Shown piece by piece: positions 16,221-25,536 of a stretch of DNA of 64,000 nt. Source of the DNA: Nitratireductor sp. XY-223 (GTDB lineage Bacteria > Pseudomonadota > Alphaproteobacteria > Rhizobiales > Rhizobiaceae); the NCBI RefSeq assembly GCF_004959855.1, contig NZ_SPNT01000011.1, positions 1 through 64,000 of the forward strand. The letters run 5' to 3'. The position numbers were made by a program, and so were the translations under genes. The stretch's first letter is position 1, and each line of letters begins with the position of its first letter. The notes under the pieces were generated by a model, which was not told the origin of the DNA, made no database searches, and saw only the letters and a program-made list of their open reading frames with translations.

Positions 16221-17624
16221 ATGCCTGCACAACCACGCAAAAGGCCCGCAAAATTGCCGTTTTGTTCAAGCTTCACGCGCACAGTTCTGCTCCTGTTATT
16301 GAGCATCACAATCGTCTATGGGCCGATATCGACAGCCAGCGCCCAGGGCCGCATCGCCGTCGTGCGAGACGCCGAGATCGAGGGTCTGCTGCTCGATTAC
16401 GCGCGCCCCATCTTCAAAGCAGCGGGACTCAGCCGCAAAGGCATCGATATCATCCTGGTGAACAACCCGTCCTTCAATGCATTCGTCGACGGACGCCGGA
16501 TTTTCATCAACACCGGCGCGCTGGCGACCGCGGCCACCCCGAATGAGATCATCGGCGTGATTGCCCATGAGTCGGGCCACCTTGCAGGCGGCCATCAGCA
16601 GCGCCTGCGCGAACAGATCGCGCGCGCCCGAACGCTTGCCGTCGTCGGCGCCCTCGCCGGTATCGGCGCGGCCGCGGCCGGCAGCCTGAGCGGCACCGAG
16701 GGTGCCGCCGCCGTGGGCGGAGGACTGGCACAGGCGGCGCCGTCGGTCGCCCAGCGCGCTCTGTTGAGCTACCGGCGTTCGGAGGAAATCACCGCCGACC
16801 GGGCAGCCGTCAAGTACCTGAACGCCACCGGACAATCGGCGAAGGGCATGCTGACGACCTTCAAGCGCTTTTCCCAGAACAACGCACTGGCCGGTGTGCG
16901 CGCCAATCCCTACGAGCAAAGTCACCCGCTGCCGCGGGACCGCATTGCCCTGCTTGATGAAATTGCGAAAAAGAGCAGGCACTACAACAAGAAGGATTCT
17001 CCGGCGCTGCAAAGGCGCCATGACATGATCCGGGGGAAGATCGCCGCCTACTCCGGCGGCGCGCCGGCCGTCGGCCGCGTGTTCCGCAACAATCCCAACA
17101 GCGTCGGCGCCCGTTACGGCATGGCCATTTCAGCCTATCTGCGCGGTGACACACGCAGAGCAATGTCGGAGATCGACAAGTTGATCGCCGGCGACAGGAA
17201 CAACGCCTATCTCCATGAGATGAAAGGGGAAATCTTTCTCAAGGCACGGCAACCGTCAAAAGCCGCCTCTGCTTTCGCGAAAGCGGTTCAACTGGACAAG
17301 TACAAGTCCGGCATCCTCCGCGGCCGGTTGGGCTTTGCCTACCTTTCGACGGGCAATCCGGCTGAAATGAAGAAGGCGATCCGGGAACTGCGCGCGTCGC
17401 TGACGTCCGATCCGAACAATTTCAATGCCTATACCTACCTGTCCCGGGCCTATGCCAAAGCCGGTGACGTCGCCAATGCGGAGCTGACCCAGGCGGAGGG
17501 CTATTTCAGGGCCGGCAAGGTGCGCGACGCAAAGCGATTTGCCGCACGCGCCCAGCAAAAGATGAAGAAGGGTACGCCCAGCTGGCAGCGGGCGAACGAC
17601 ATCGTCAAATACAAGTCCAAGTGA
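16221..17624 (+). CDS. M48 family zinc metalloprotease with TPR domain (BepA-like)
   Basis: Periplasmic protease of 467 aa. It has a signal peptide (hydrophobic core LLLLLSITIVYG, cleavage near STASAQ), the zinc motif HESGH at 116-120, and a third ligand in SEEITADRAAV. The second half contains TPR helices (about 310-450, for example YGMAISAYLRGDTRRAMSEID). Relatives such as BepA act in outer-membrane protein and LPS-transport assembly quality control. The frame is open further 5', but the extra part overlaps the aminotransferase region and lacks signal-peptide features. The DsbA-like gene follows 32 bp later, indicating an envelope-quality operon. Confidence 0.9.
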   Translation: MPAQPRKRPAKLPFCSSFTRTVLLLLLSITIVYGPISTASAQGRIAVVRDAEIEGLLLDYARPIFKAAGLSRKGIDIILVNNPSFNAFVDGRRIFINTGALATAATPNEIIGVIAHESGHLAGGHQQRLREQIARARTLAVVGALAGIGAAAAGSLSGTEGAAAVGGGLAQAAPSVAQRALLSYRRSEEITADRAAVKYLNATGQSAKGMLTTFKRFSQNNALAGVRANPYEQSHPLPRDRIALLDEIAKKSRHYNKKDSPALQRRHDMIRGKIAAYSGGAPAVGRVFRNNPNSVGARYGMAISAYLRGDTRRAMSEIDKLIAGDRNNAYLHEMKGEIFLKARQPSKAASAFAKAVQLDKYKSGILRGRLGFAYLSTGNPAEMKKAIRELRASLTSDPNNFNAYTYLSRAYAKAGDVANAELTQAEGYFRAGKVRDAKRFAARAQQKMKKGTPSWQRANDIVKYKSK

Positions 17625-17656
17625 TGACAGAGTTGGCCGGAAGGAACGAAGAAACC

Positions 17657-18421
17657 ATGATCAAGACCATACGCGGATATATCGGGGGCGCGGTAGCAGC
17701 CGCTCTCATAGTTTCGTCTCCGCTGCCGGCGCTGGCCCTGGACGACGCCGAAAAGGAGGAAATCGGGCAATTCATCAGAGAATACCTGATCCAAAATCCC
17801 GAAATCCTCTTCGAAGTCCAGGCCGCATACGAGGCCAAGCAGGAGAGCATCCAGCGCGAGCAGGCACGGCAGGTCATCGCTGATTCCCACGACGCGATCT
17901 ACAACTCGCCGCACAACGTCGTCCTGGGCAACCCGGAAGGCGACGTGACCATTGTCGAGTTCTTCGACTACAATTGCGGTTTCTGCAAAAGAGCGCTCAA
18001 GGACATGGAGGAGATCATCGCGGAGGATCCGAATGTCCGGTTTATCCTCAAGGAGTTTCCGATCCTTGGCGACGATTCGATAGCCGCCCATCGCGTCAGC
18101 GTGGCGGTCAGGCTTGTCGCGCCGGAAAAATACGAGGAATTTCATCTTGAACTCCTCGGTGGCCGTGACCGGGCAACGGAGGTCAGCGCGATCGAGGTGG
18201 CAAAGCAGCTCGGCATTGACGAGGACAAGTTGCGCACGGCCATGGATAACGACTCCATAACCGAGAGTTTTCGCGAATCCTACATGATCGCGGACGGTCT
18301 CGGCATTTCCGGAACGCCTTCCTATATCGTCGGGGACGAAGCCGTGTTCGGCGCCGTTGGGATGCCCACGCTGGCCGGCAAGATCGCCAACCTGCGCAAT
18401 TGCGAGAGCGCCACCTGCTGA
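17657..18421 (+). CDS. DsbA-family thiol:disulfide oxidoreductase, ScsC-like
   Basis: Periplasmic protein of 254 aa with signal peptide (AALIVSSPLPALA). It has an N-terminal helical extension (about 28-80) rich in charged residues, which in ScsC relatives drives trimerisation, then a thioredoxin fold with the active site CGFC at 107-110 (FDYNCGFCKRA) and the cis-proline loop GTPSYIVG. The ATG at 17657 is preceded by GGAAGGAA. It follows the M48 protease gene closely. The role is disulfide formation or isomerisation of envelope proteins; which of the two cannot be told. A Cys pair at the extreme C-terminus (CESATC) is a small oddity. Confidence 0.88.
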   Translation: MIKTIRGYIGGAVAAALIVSSPLPALALDDAEKEEIGQFIREYLIQNPEILFEVQAAYEAKQESIQREQARQVIADSHDAIYNSPHNVVLGNPEGDVTIVEFFDYNCGFCKRALKDMEEIIAEDPNVRFILKEFPILGDDSIAAHRVSVAVRLVAPEKYEEFHLELLGGRDRATEVSAIEVAKQLGIDEDKLRTAMDNDSITESFRESYMIADGLGISGTPSYIVGDEAVFGAVGMPTLAGKIANLRNCESATC

Positions 18422-18595
18422 CCGCGCTTTGCCGTATTGACGGAACGGATCTTCCAGACCGACGCTTACGCGCCGGTTTTCACGTTTCGGTTAAACATCC
18501 AACAGTTTTTTAAGCCGGCGTCCAAAGGCGGGGCTTTTTATTCCGCATCGGTCCGTCTATATGTCTGTGACCCAAATTCCTCCAGGTGAAATACC

Positions 18596-19036
18596 ATGGC
18601 CCGCACAGTGTTCGTCCTCAACGGACCCAATCTGAATGCACTTGGCATAAGAGAGCCGGGCATCTATGGCGGCGCTACACTTGGTGACATTGAAAAGGAC
18701 TGCAACGACCTAGCCGGCTCGCTCGGATTCAAGGTCGATTTTCGACAGAGCAATCACGAGGGCGTGCTGGTCGACTGGCTCCAGGAAGCCGGAGAAAAGG
18801 CCGCAGGCGTCGCGATCAATCCCGGCGCGTACGGCCACACGTCCATCGCCTTGCACGATGCCATTCGCTCAATCGACATCCCGGTGGTCGAACTGCACCT
18901 GTCGAACGTCCACGCCCGCGAGGCGTTCAGGCACACATCGATGATATCGCCCGTTGCTGCGGGCGTGATTATAGGTTTCGGCCCGGGCAGCTACACGCTG
19001 GCCCTGCGGGCACTGGCTCAAATCTTGGAAAACTAA
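18596..19036 (+). CDS. aroQ: 3-dehydroquinate dehydratase, type II
   Basis: Third step of the shikimate pathway: 3-dehydroquinate to 3-dehydroshikimate. The protein is 146 aa, the standard size. NGPNLNALGIREPGIYG carries the catalytic Tyr, FRQSNHEG the lid Arg and substrate-binding residues, INPGAYGHTSIAL and ELHLSNVHAREAFRH the catalytic His region. It is the first gene of aroQ-accB-accC, with 27 bp to accB; this order is widespread in alphaproteobacteria. Confidence 0.97.
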   Translation: MARTVFVLNGPNLNALGIREPGIYGGATLGDIEKDCNDLAGSLGFKVDFRQSNHEGVLVDWLQEAGEKAAGVAINPGAYGHTSIALHDAIRSIDIPVVELHLSNVHAREAFRHTSMISPVAAGVIIGFGPGSYTLALRALAQILEN

Positions 19037-19063
19037 GAACAAGTTCGTATAGGACACGACCCG

Positions 19064-19543
19064 ATGGCAACACGAAAAACAGGTATCGATCAGGATCTGG
19101 TACGCGACCTCGCCAACATACTGACCGAAACCGACCTGACCGAGATCGAAATCGAGCAGGACGACCTGCGCATCCGGGTCTCCCGGGCGGGCACGCCCGC
19201 GGCGCCGGCAACTCAGATCATTGCCCCTGCCCCGGCTCCCGCCGCCAGCACCAACGCGGCACCCGCCGCGGCCGCCGTGGAAGCACCGTCCGAAGGCGGC
19301 GTCAATGTCAACAATGCCGTCACGTCCCCGATGGTCGGAACAGCATATCTTGCGCCGGGGCCCGATGCTGATCCGTTCGTTCAGATCGGTCAGACCGTCG
19401 AAGAAGGCGATCCGGTATTGATCATCGAAGCGATGAAGACCATGAACCAGATCCCCGCGCCCAGGGCCGGCAAGATCACCGCGATTCTTGTCAGTGACGC
19501 ACAACCGGTCGAGTTCGGCGAACCTCTGCTGGTAATCGAATAG
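19064..19543 (+). CDS. accB: Acetyl-CoA carboxylase biotin carboxyl carrier protein
   Basis: Carries biotin between biotin carboxylase and carboxyltransferase in malonyl-CoA synthesis. The protein is 159 aa: an N-terminal helical domain, an Ala/Pro-rich linker (about 47-75) and the biotinyl domain with the EAMKTMNQI motif, Lys125 being biotinylated. The thumb-containing [19 protein letters not shown] identifies it as AccB rather than a generic biotinyl domain. accC begins 9 bp after the stop. Confidence 0.97.
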   Translation: MATRKTGIDQDLVRDLANILTETDLTEIEIEQDDLRIRVSRAGTPAAPATQIIAPAPAPAASTNAAPAAAAVEAPSEGGVNVNNAVTSPMVGTAYLAPGPDADPFVQIGQTVEEGDPVLIIEAMKTMNQIPAPRAGKITAILVSDAQPVEFGEPLLVIE

Positions 19544-19551
19544 GCCGATTG

Positions 19552-20892
19552 ATGCTGTCAAAGATCCTTATCGCCAATCGCGGTGAAATCGCCCTGCGCG
19601 TGTTGCGCGCCTGCAAGGAACTCGGCATTGCCACGGTCGCCGTGCATTCAACCGCCGACGCCGATGCCATGCATGTGCGGCTCGCGGACGAAAGCGTTTG
19701 CATAGGACCGCCGGCGTCCCGGGACAGCTACCTCAACATCCACCAGATCGTTTCGGCCTGCGAGATTACCGGTGCGGACTCCGTGCATCCGGGTTACGGG
19801 TTCCTTTCCGAAAACGCCAAATTCGCGGAAATCCTGGAAGCCCACGGCATCACCTTCATCGGACCGACCGCTGAGCATATCCAGATCATGGGTGACAAGA
19901 TCACCGCGAAGAAAACAGCCGAGGAGCTCGGCATTCCCGTTGTTCCGGGTTCGGGCGGCGAGGTCACGGACGAGCACGAGGCGGTGCAGATTGCATCCGA
20001 GATCGGCTACCCGGTCATCATCAAGGCCACGGCAGGCGGCGGCGGCCGCGGCATGAAGGTCGCCAACAATGAATCGGAACTCTCGCTCGCCCTTGCCACC
20101 GCGCGCACCGAAGCCGGCGCCGCATTCGGCAACGAGGCTGTCTATATCGAAAAGTATCTCGGCAAGCCGCGGCACATCGAAATCCAGGTGATGGGCGACG
20201 GTGCCGGCAACGCCATCCATCTCGGCGAGCGCGACTGTTCACTGCAGCGGCGCCACCAGAAAGTCTGGGAGGAGGCCAATTCTCCGGCGCTGAACGCGCA
20301 TCAGCGCCAGGAAATCGGAACGATCTGCGCGGATGCCATGAAAAAGCTGAAATACCGCGGCGCCGGGACGATCGAATTCCTGTACGAGAAGGGCCAGTTC
20401 TATTTCATCGAGATGAACACCCGTCTGCAGGTCGAGCATCCCGTGACCGAGGCGATCACCGGCATCGATCTCGTCAACGAGCAAATCCGCGTGGCTTCCG
20501 GTGCCGGCCTTTCGGTTACGCAGGAGGAGGTGCGTTTCAACGGCCATGCCATCGAGTGCCGCATCAACGCGGAAGATCCGAAAACCTTCACGCCTTCTCC
20601 GGGGCGCATTACTCACTATCATCCGCCCGGCGGCCTGGGCGTTCGCGTCGATTCCGGCGTCTATCAGGGCTATTCCATTCCACCCTATTACGACAGCCTC
20701 ATCGGCAAGCTGATCGTTCACGGACGCACGCGGGTCGAGTGCATGATGCGCCTGCGCAGGGCACTCGGCGAATTCGTCATCGACGGCATCAACACGACGA
20801 TACCGCTGTTCATGGACCTTCTTGAAAACCAGGACATCGCCAATGGGGATTACGACATCCATTGGCTGGAGAAGTATCTCGATACCCAGTAA
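19552..20892 (+). CDS. accC: Acetyl-CoA carboxylase biotin carboxylase subunit
   Basis: ATP-grasp enzyme that carboxylates biotin on AccB. The protein is 446 aa from the ATG at 19552. It shows [17 protein letters not shown] at the N-terminus, the glycine-rich ATP lid [23 protein letters not shown] and the active-site [19 protein letters not shown] codon sits directly before the ATG, but the ATG is preferred. It follows accB closely. The carboxyltransferase genes accA and accD are not in this window. Confidence 0.97.
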   Translation: MLSKILIANRGEIALRVLRACKELGIATVAVHSTADADAMHVRLADESVCIGPPASRDSYLNIHQIVSACEITGADSVHPGYGFLSENAKFAEILEAHGITFIGPTAEHIQIMGDKITAKKTAEELGIPVVPGSGGEVTDEHEAVQIASEIGYPVIIKATAGGGGRGMKVANNESELSLALATARTEAGAAFGNEAVYIEKYLGKPRHIEIQVMGDGAGNAIHLGERDCSLQRRHQKVWEEANSPALNAHQRQEIGTICADAMKKLKYRGAGTIEFLYEKGQFYFIEMNTRLQVEHPVTEAITGIDLVNEQIRVASGAGLSVTQEEVRFNGHAIECRINAEDPKTFTPSPGRITHYHPPGGLGVRVDSGVYQGYSIPPYYDSLIGKLIVHGRTRVECMMRLRRALGEFVIDGINTTIPLFMDLLENQDIANGDYDIHWLEKYLDTQ

Positions 20893-21111
20893 AGGGGCGC
20901 CCTCCTTCATCGGTCGATTTCTGCGACTCCTAGCAGCCGATGTGCCCTCGATTGCACCATGATTTTGGTATAAAACTACGGTTGGGCCGGGCGGGATGCC
21001 CGCTGACCTTGCATTGCTGTGCCGGTTGCGATGAACGGCTGCAGCAGGTCTCGTCAGCGATCAGAGCTGCTTTGGTCAAGTGACCTAGTGAACCGGGAAT
21101 CAGACTGGACC

Positions 21112-21723
21112 ATGCACAGGAGTGAGGACCGCCTCAACATCACTCCGCAGCTGCTGATCAAAGCCTATAGCTGCGGCCTGTTCCCCATGGCCGAGTCGGC
21201 CGAGGATCCCGAGGTCTTCTGGGTCGAACCCGAAATTCGCGGAGTCATTCCGCTCGATCAGTTCCACATCCCGAAAAGCCTTGCGAAAACCTGCCGGCAG
21301 AACCGCTTCGACGTGCGTATCAACACGGCGTTCAACGCGGTGATCGACGGCTGCGCGGAGCCCGGACCCGGCCGGCGCAAGACGTGGATCAACCGCACGA
21401 TCAGGCGGCTTTATTCACAGCTCCACGACCTGGGGCATGCACACAGCGTCGAGGCGTGGCGCAACGGCGAGCTCATGGGCGGCCTTTATGGCGTATCGCT
21501 TCGCGGCGCCTTTTTCGGCGAAAGCATGTTCTCGCGGGAGAAGGACGCGTCCAAGGTCTGCCTCGTACATCTCGTTAAACGGCTGCGCCAGCGCGGGTTC
21601 GTCCTGCTCGATACGCAGTTCACGACCGAGCATCTCAAACGCTTCGGTGCCGTCGATGTTCCGAAGGAAACCTACGATTCGCTGCTCAGCGAAGCGATGA
21701 TGCTCGAAGCCAGTTTCGCCTAG
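21112..21723 (+). CDS. aat: Leucyl/phenylalanyl-tRNA--protein transferase
   Basis: Adds Leu or Phe to N-terminal Lys/Arg of proteins, marking them for ClpS-ClpAP degradation. With the ATG at 21112 it is 203 aa. [20 protein letters not shown], the core [24 protein letters not shown] and [16 protein letters not shown] are family hallmarks. A longer in-frame start at 21019 adds 31 residues without family resemblance. It lies 219 bp after accC and converges on the DUF2155 gene. Confidence 0.95.
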   Translation: MHRSEDRLNITPQLLIKAYSCGLFPMAESAEDPEVFWVEPEIRGVIPLDQFHIPKSLAKTCRQNRFDVRINTAFNAVIDGCAEPGPGRRKTWINRTIRRLYSQLHDLGHAHSVEAWRNGELMGGLYGVSLRGAFFGESMFSREKDASKVCLVHLVKRLRQRGFVLLDTQFTTEHLKRFGAVDVPKETYDSLLSEAMMLEASFA

Positions 21724-21728
21724 GGTGA

Positions 21729-22187
21729 TCAGGTCGGCGGCGGGACGTCCGATTCCATCCGGCAATCTTTCAGCCAGACATCGTAGACCGCGTGGTCGAC
21801 GGCGTTCAGCCCGGGTGAATCCGCGAACATCCAGCCGGTGAAAATCCGGCGGATCTTGCGGTCGAGCGTGATCTCGTCGACCTCGACAAAAGTCGTCGTT
21901 TTCGGCTTCTGCGTCTCGTCACGGCTGTAGCAGACCCGCGGCGTGACCTGCAGGGCGCCGAACTGAACGGTCTCGTCGATATAGACATCGAATGTGATGA
22001 TGCGGCCGGTTATCTTGTCGATACCGGAAAACACCGCCACCTTGTTGGTGATGCGCGGGTCCTGCGCCGGCGCGAGGTCCTGCGACTCGACCTGGGCGAA
22101 TGAGGTTCCCGGCATAACGGAAGTCAGGACCGTAAGCACACATGCCCCGGCGATCCTGCCGATCAGATTCAAGCGTGTCCGCATCAA
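21729..22187 (-). CDS. DUF2155 domain secreted protein
   Basis: Protein of 152 aa with a signal peptide (AGACVLTVLTSVMPGTSFA). The body contains KVAVFSGIDKITGRIITFDV, a single Cys in RVCYSRDETQKPKTTTFV and the ending RIFTGWMFADSPGLNAVDHAVYDVWLKDC, which is the DUF2155 signature of alphaproteobacteria. The function is unknown. It is encoded directly downstream of the complex I subunit NDUFA12, 12 bp away, a pairing I recall as conserved in this group. Confidence 0.88.
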   Translation of the reverse strand: MMRTRLNLIGRIAGACVLTVLTSVMPGTSFAQVESQDLAPAQDPRITNKVAVFSGIDKITGRIITFDVYIDETVQFGALQVTPRVCYSRDETQKPKTTTFVEVDEITLDRKIRRIFTGWMFADSPGLNAVDHAVYDVWLKDCRMESDVPPPT

Positions 22188-22199
22188 GTCCCGAGGCTC

Positions 22200-22598
22200 C
22201 TACGATCCGGGCGTCCAGGCGTCATAGTCGCCGGTCACGCGCGGTCGGCGGGCGGGTGTGAGAATCGATCCCCTGGGCCGGTAGGCGGCCGCCGTGCCGG
22301 TATGGTTCGGCTCATGCGGCTTTTGCCAGTCCTTCGGCTCGTATGCCTCGTCGGCCGGCGAGACATCGGTGCGGTGATGCATCCAGCCGTGCCAGCCCGA
22401 CGGAATGGCGGACGCGTCGGACTGGCCGTTATAGATGACCCATCTGCGGGTGCGGCCCTCGCTGTCCTTGCCGCCCTGATAGTAGACGTTGCCGAACTCG
22501 TCTTCGCCAACGCGGGTTCCCTTGCGCCAGGTATAGAACCGCGTTCCGGGTGTCGATCCGTTCCACCAGGTAAACACATGGAGCAGGAAATTCTTCAT
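22200..22598 (-). CDS. NADH:ubiquinone oxidoreductase accessory subunit NDUFA12
   Basis: Homologue of mitochondrial complex I subunit B17.2/NDUFA12, 132 aa, without signal peptide or membrane segment. GTRVGEDEFGNVYYQGGKDSEG and RRWVIYNGQSDASAIPSGWHGWMHH are the family core; the C-terminal Pro-rich tail is typical. It binds the peripheral arm of complex I on the cytoplasmic side. It is encoded far from a nuo operon, next to DUF2155 as often in alphaproteobacteria. Confidence 0.95.
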   Translation of the reverse strand: MKNFLLHVFTWWNGSTPGTRFYTWRKGTRVGEDEFGNVYYQGGKDSEGRTRRWVIYNGQSDASAIPSGWHGWMHHRTDVSPADEAYEPKDWQKPHEPNHTGTAAAYRPRGSILTPARRPRVTGDYDAWTPGS

Positions 22599-22718
22599 CG
22601 ATATCCTCGTGCGGAATGCGGGTGTCTGACTTTGTCGCCTTATGCCCCGCCTGCGCCGCGTTGTCCAGTTGCAAGACCTATCTGGCGCCCCGATTGCGCC
22701 TATTCCGTGGCAAGTCGC

Positions 22719-23207
22719 TCAGCCGAGCGTTCGTTCCAGAATGAGCGCGGGCAGCCCGGAATCATCTTCGCCGCAATTGGCGGTTCGGCCGATTTCGACA
22801 AAGCCCTTTCTCTCATAAAAGGCGATGGCCTGCGCATTGGTCTCCTCGACCTCCAGCCGGACACGCTGCGCCTCGGGAAAGGAATCGATGATCTCGTCCA
22901 TCAGCAGGCCGCCGGCCCCCTTCCCTTGTGCGTCGGGGAGCACATAGAGCTGGTGCAGATGGATGAGGCGGCCGTCCGCGGACGACGCGAAGGCCACCGC
23001 GCAAATCCGCTCGCCTGTATCGACGACGACGAACTCGCTGTTCGGCTGCGTCAACCGCGGTTTCAGCACTGCCACGCTGTGCCAGGCGTCGGTGATTTCC
23101 GTCACCTTCTCGACACCGTAGATCGGGTCATAGGTATCGTGCCAGGTCGTCACCAGCAGCGCATTGATTTCGGCCAGATCGCGCTCGCCGGCCGTTCTTA
23201 CCCACAT
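22719..23207 (-). CDS. GNAT family N-acetyltransferase
   Basis: Protein of 162 aa from the ATG at 23207 (start MWVRTAGERDLAEINALL). The acetyl-CoA motif A is LYVLPDAQGKGAGGLLMDEI, and motif B ends NAQAIAFYERKGFVEIGR. The start lies 5 bp beyond the gatB stop, so it is translated from the same mRNA. The substrate is unknown; the family includes acetylators of proteins and small molecules. Confidence 0.85.
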   Translation of the reverse strand: MWVRTAGERDLAEINALLVTTWHDTYDPIYGVEKVTEITDAWHSVAVLKPRLTQPNSEFVVVDTGERICAVAFASSADGRLIHLHQLYVLPDAQGKGAGGLLMDEIIDSFPEAQRVRLEVEETNAQAIAFYERKGFVEIGRTANCGEDDSGLPALILERTLG

Positions 23208-23211
23208 GGCT

Positions 23212-24711
23212 CTATTCGACACCCAGCTTCTTGCGCACCAGTGCATTGACCGCCTGCGGATTGGCCTTGCCTTGAGTCGCCTTCATGACCTGGCCGACGA
23301 ACCAGCCGGCCATGGAAGGCTTTTCCTTCACCTGCTCGGCCTTGTCGGCATTGGCGGCGATTACCTCGTCCACCACGGCCTCGATCGCGCCGGTGTCTGT
23401 GACCTGTTTCATGCCGCGATCTTCGACAATGGCGTTCGGATCGCCGCCTTCAGTCCAGACGATTTCGAAGAGTTCCTTGGCGATCTTCCCGGAAATCGTG
23501 CCTTCCTTGATGAGATCGATGACGGCGCCGAGTTGCTCCGGCGTGACGGGTGTCTCCTCGATCGTGCCGCCGGCCTTGTTGAGCGCGCCCAGCAGATCGT
23601 TGATCACCCAGTTGGCTGCGATCTTGCCGTCGCGTCCGGCGGCCACGGCCTCGAAATAATCGGCAATGGATTTTTCCGACACCAGAATGGACGCGTCATA
23701 GGCGGAGAGACCCATATCGGCCATGAGCCGGTCCTTCTTATCGTCCGGCAGTTCCGGCAGGCCTTCTTTCAGGCTTTCGACAAAGGCATCGTCGAATTCG
23801 AGCGGCAGCAGATCGGGATCGGGGAAATAGCGATAGTCGTGTGCGTCTTCCTTCGAACGCATCGAGCGGGTCTCGCCCTTGCCCGGGTCGAACAGCCGCG
23901 TTTCCTGATCGATGCTGCCGCCGTCTTCGAGGATGGCGATCTGGCGGCGCGCTTCATATTCGATGGCCTGTCCGACGAAGCGGATTGAATTGACGTTCTT
24001 GATCTCGCAGCGGGTGCCGAAATCCTCACCGACCCGGCGCACCGAGACATTGACGTCGGCGCGCATCGAGCCTTCGTCCATATTGCCGTCGCAAGTGCCG
24101 AGATACCGCAGGATGGTGCGCAGTTTCGTCAGATAAGCCTTTGCCTCGTCCGAGGAGCGCAGGTCAGGCTTGGAGACGATCTCCATCAGGGCAACGCCCG
24201 ACCGGTTGAGGTCGACATAGCTCATGGACGGGTGCTGGTCGTGCAGTGATTTGCCGGCATCCTGCTCCAGGTGAAGCCGCTCGATCCCGATCTCGATGTC
24301 CTCGAAGTTACCCTTCTTGTCGGGGCCGACCGATATGATGATATTGCCTTCGCCGACGATCGGGTCCTTGTACTGCGAAATCTGGTAGCCCTGCGGCAGG
24401 TCCGGATAAAAATAGTTCTTGCGGTCGAATATCGAGCGATGATTGATCTTCGCCTTCAGGCCAAGGCCAGTGCGCACGGCCTGGCGAACGCACTCCTCGT
24501 TGATAACGGGAAGCATGCCGGGCATGGCCGCATCGACCAGCGAGACATTGTCGTTCGGCGCGCTGCCGAATTCCGTCGAGGCGCCGGAAAACAGCTTTGA
24601 ATTGGAGAGCACCTGTGCGTGGACTTCCATCCCGACGATGATTTCCCAATCACCGGTGGCCCCCGGGATCAGCCGCTTTGGGTCTGGCGTGCGCGTGTCG
24701 ATTATCGTCAT
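23212..24711 (-). CDS. gatB: Asp-tRNA(Asn)/Glu-tRNA(Gln) amidotransferase subunit B
   Basis: Kinase/transamidation subunit of GatCAB, which converts Glu-tRNA(Gln) to Gln-tRNA(Gln) and Asp-tRNA(Asn) to Asn-tRNA(Asn). The protein is 499 aa. [43 protein letters not shown] and [17 protein letters not shown] are the catalytic half, while the C-terminal YqeY-like tail domain (about 350-499) binds tRNA. gatA and gatC are elsewhere. A GNAT gene follows 4 bp after the stop. Confidence 0.97.
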   Translation of the reverse strand: MTIIDTRTPDPKRLIPGATGDWEIIVGMEVHAQVLSNSKLFSGASTEFGSAPNDNVSLVDAAMPGMLPVINEECVRQAVRTGLGLKAKINHRSIFDRKNYFYPDLPQGYQISQYKDPIVGEGNIIISVGPDKKGNFEDIEIGIERLHLEQDAGKSLHDQHPSMSYVDLNRSGVALMEIVSKPDLRSSDEAKAYLTKLRTILRYLGTCDGNMDEGSMRADVNVSVRRVGEDFGTRCEIKNVNSIRFVGQAIEYEARRQIAILEDGGSIDQETRLFDPGKGETRSMRSKEDAHDYRYFPDPDLLPLEFDDAFVESLKEGLPELPDDKKDRLMADMGLSAYDASILVSEKSIADYFEAVAAGRDGKIAANWVINDLLGALNKAGGTIEETPVTPEQLGAVIDLIKEGTISGKIAKELFEIVWTEGGDPNAIVEDRGMKQVTDTGAIEAVVDEVIAANADKAEQVKEKPSMAGWFVGQVMKATQGKANPQAVNALVRKKLGVE

Positions 24712-24863
24712 TTCGGAGCTTCTTGCCGCTTGATTTTCAAGGAGACGGTTGGGTTTCTTGAACCGCGATACCGGTTAAACCAATGCTCGGGCAGGTTCAA
24801 GCCTTTCTGCCGCAGGAACGTTGTCCATACCCGTCGCACGTCAACCGGGAATCGCGCAAAAGC

Positions 24864-24877
24864 TTGACATAAATCAA
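24864..24877. promoter_or_regulatory. FNR/FixK-type operator
   Basis: TTGAC-ATAA-ATCAA differs by one base from the TTGAT-N4-ATCAA consensus recognised by Fnr/FixK/FnrL regulators. It lies 64 bp upstream of the DUF6455 start codon, a position compatible with activation at low oxygen. Confidence 0.65.
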
Positions 24878-24941
24878 ATTGTGCCGGTTTCAGCGGGCGT
24901 AATATCAGCATCGAACGGCAATGATGAACGGAGGGATAGCG

Positions 24942-25223
24942 ATGAATTTTCAACGGTTTTTGTCCCGTATCGACCGTCATGCCGACCTGTTTGAGCGCAT
25001 GACGGCCAAGCTCGGCCTGCGCAAGGATCTCGCCGAGCTGAACAATGTCGGGCCGATCTATCGCAGAGCCGCCATGCGGTGCCTGAGCTGTGACAAGGCC
25101 GGAGAATGCGAGGCCTGGCTGGAGACGCGCAACGAACCGGCAAATGCGCCGGAATATTGCCGCAACCGCGGCCTGTTCTCGAGGCTCAAGGCAGCGCATG
25201 CGCTGCACCATGAATTGAAATAG
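24942..25223 (+). CDS. DUF6455 family small cysteine-containing protein
   Basis: Protein of 93 aa from the ATG at 24942, chosen because GGAGGG stands 6 bases upstream; an ATG 21 bp earlier lacks one. The core is RRAAMRCLSCDKAGECEAWLETR and PEYCRNRGLFSRL, giving a CxxC-x5-C...C pattern that could hold metal or a redox pair. No membrane segment or signal peptide. The function is unknown; an FNR-type box upstream and the quinol oxidase operon downstream suggest a role under changing oxygen, which is inference. Confidence 0.8.
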   Translation: MNFQRFLSRIDRHADLFERMTAKLGLRKDLAELNNVGPIYRRAAMRCLSCDKAGECEAWLETRNEPANAPEYCRNRGLFSRLKAAHALHHELK

Positions 25224-25290
25224 GCCCGACCGCTTTATCGGCGGCGGACCATTTCCAAACAGCTCCCTATGGGAGAGTATCCCTCAACTC

Positions 25291-25322
25291 GCCCCGGTCG
25301 TTAACGCGATCCGGGGCCTTTT
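25291..25322 (+). terminator. Rho-independent terminator after DUF6455 gene
   Basis: GCCCCGG (25291-25297) pairs with CCGGGGC (25311-25317); an inner TCG/CGA pairing can lengthen the stem with one bulged T. It is followed by CTTTTTC. Confidence 0.85.
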
Positions 25323-25445
25323 TCTTGGTGCAAGCTTCCCACAGATCGGCGGCAAGGTGAAGCACGTGAGGGTTGCACGCCGCAACCGTTCCGGTTGCGC
25401 CGATGTTCCTTGAGGAAAATCGGGCGACCGGCTTGTCAACGGTCG

Positions 25446-25468
25446 CGACCGCCGTAAGATGGCGGTCG
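25446..25468. repeat. Inverted repeat upstream of cyoABCD
   Basis: CGACCGCC (25446-25453), spacer GTAAGAT, GGCGGTCG (25461-25468): a perfect 8-bp inverted repeat 69 bp before the cyoA start. No T run follows, so it may be an operator rather than a terminator. Confidence 0.55.
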
Positions 25469-25536
25469 ACATGGGCGCAAGCACCTGGTGTATTGCCCGA
25501 GCACATTGCCGATAAACCCTTGGCGGGGAATGACAA

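Larger units (their letters stand above)
25224..25536 (+). other. Intergenic region between DUF6455 gene and cyoA
   Basis: This 313-bp stretch holds the terminator of the DUF6455 gene (25291-25322) and an inverted repeat at 25446-25468 in the presumed cyo promoter region. No coding sequence is supported. A GGGGA ribosome site lies about 7 bases before the cyoA GTG. Confidence 0.7.

Noticed and set aside
18505-18545. Possible terminator after the DsbA-like gene (AAGCC ... GGCTTTTT)
   Set aside because: Only five base pairs form and the inner part mismatches; too weak to call.
20989-21003. Short hairpin GCGGG-ATG-CCCGC before aat
   Set aside because: The stem is only 5 bp with no T run; expected often by chance in high-GC DNA.
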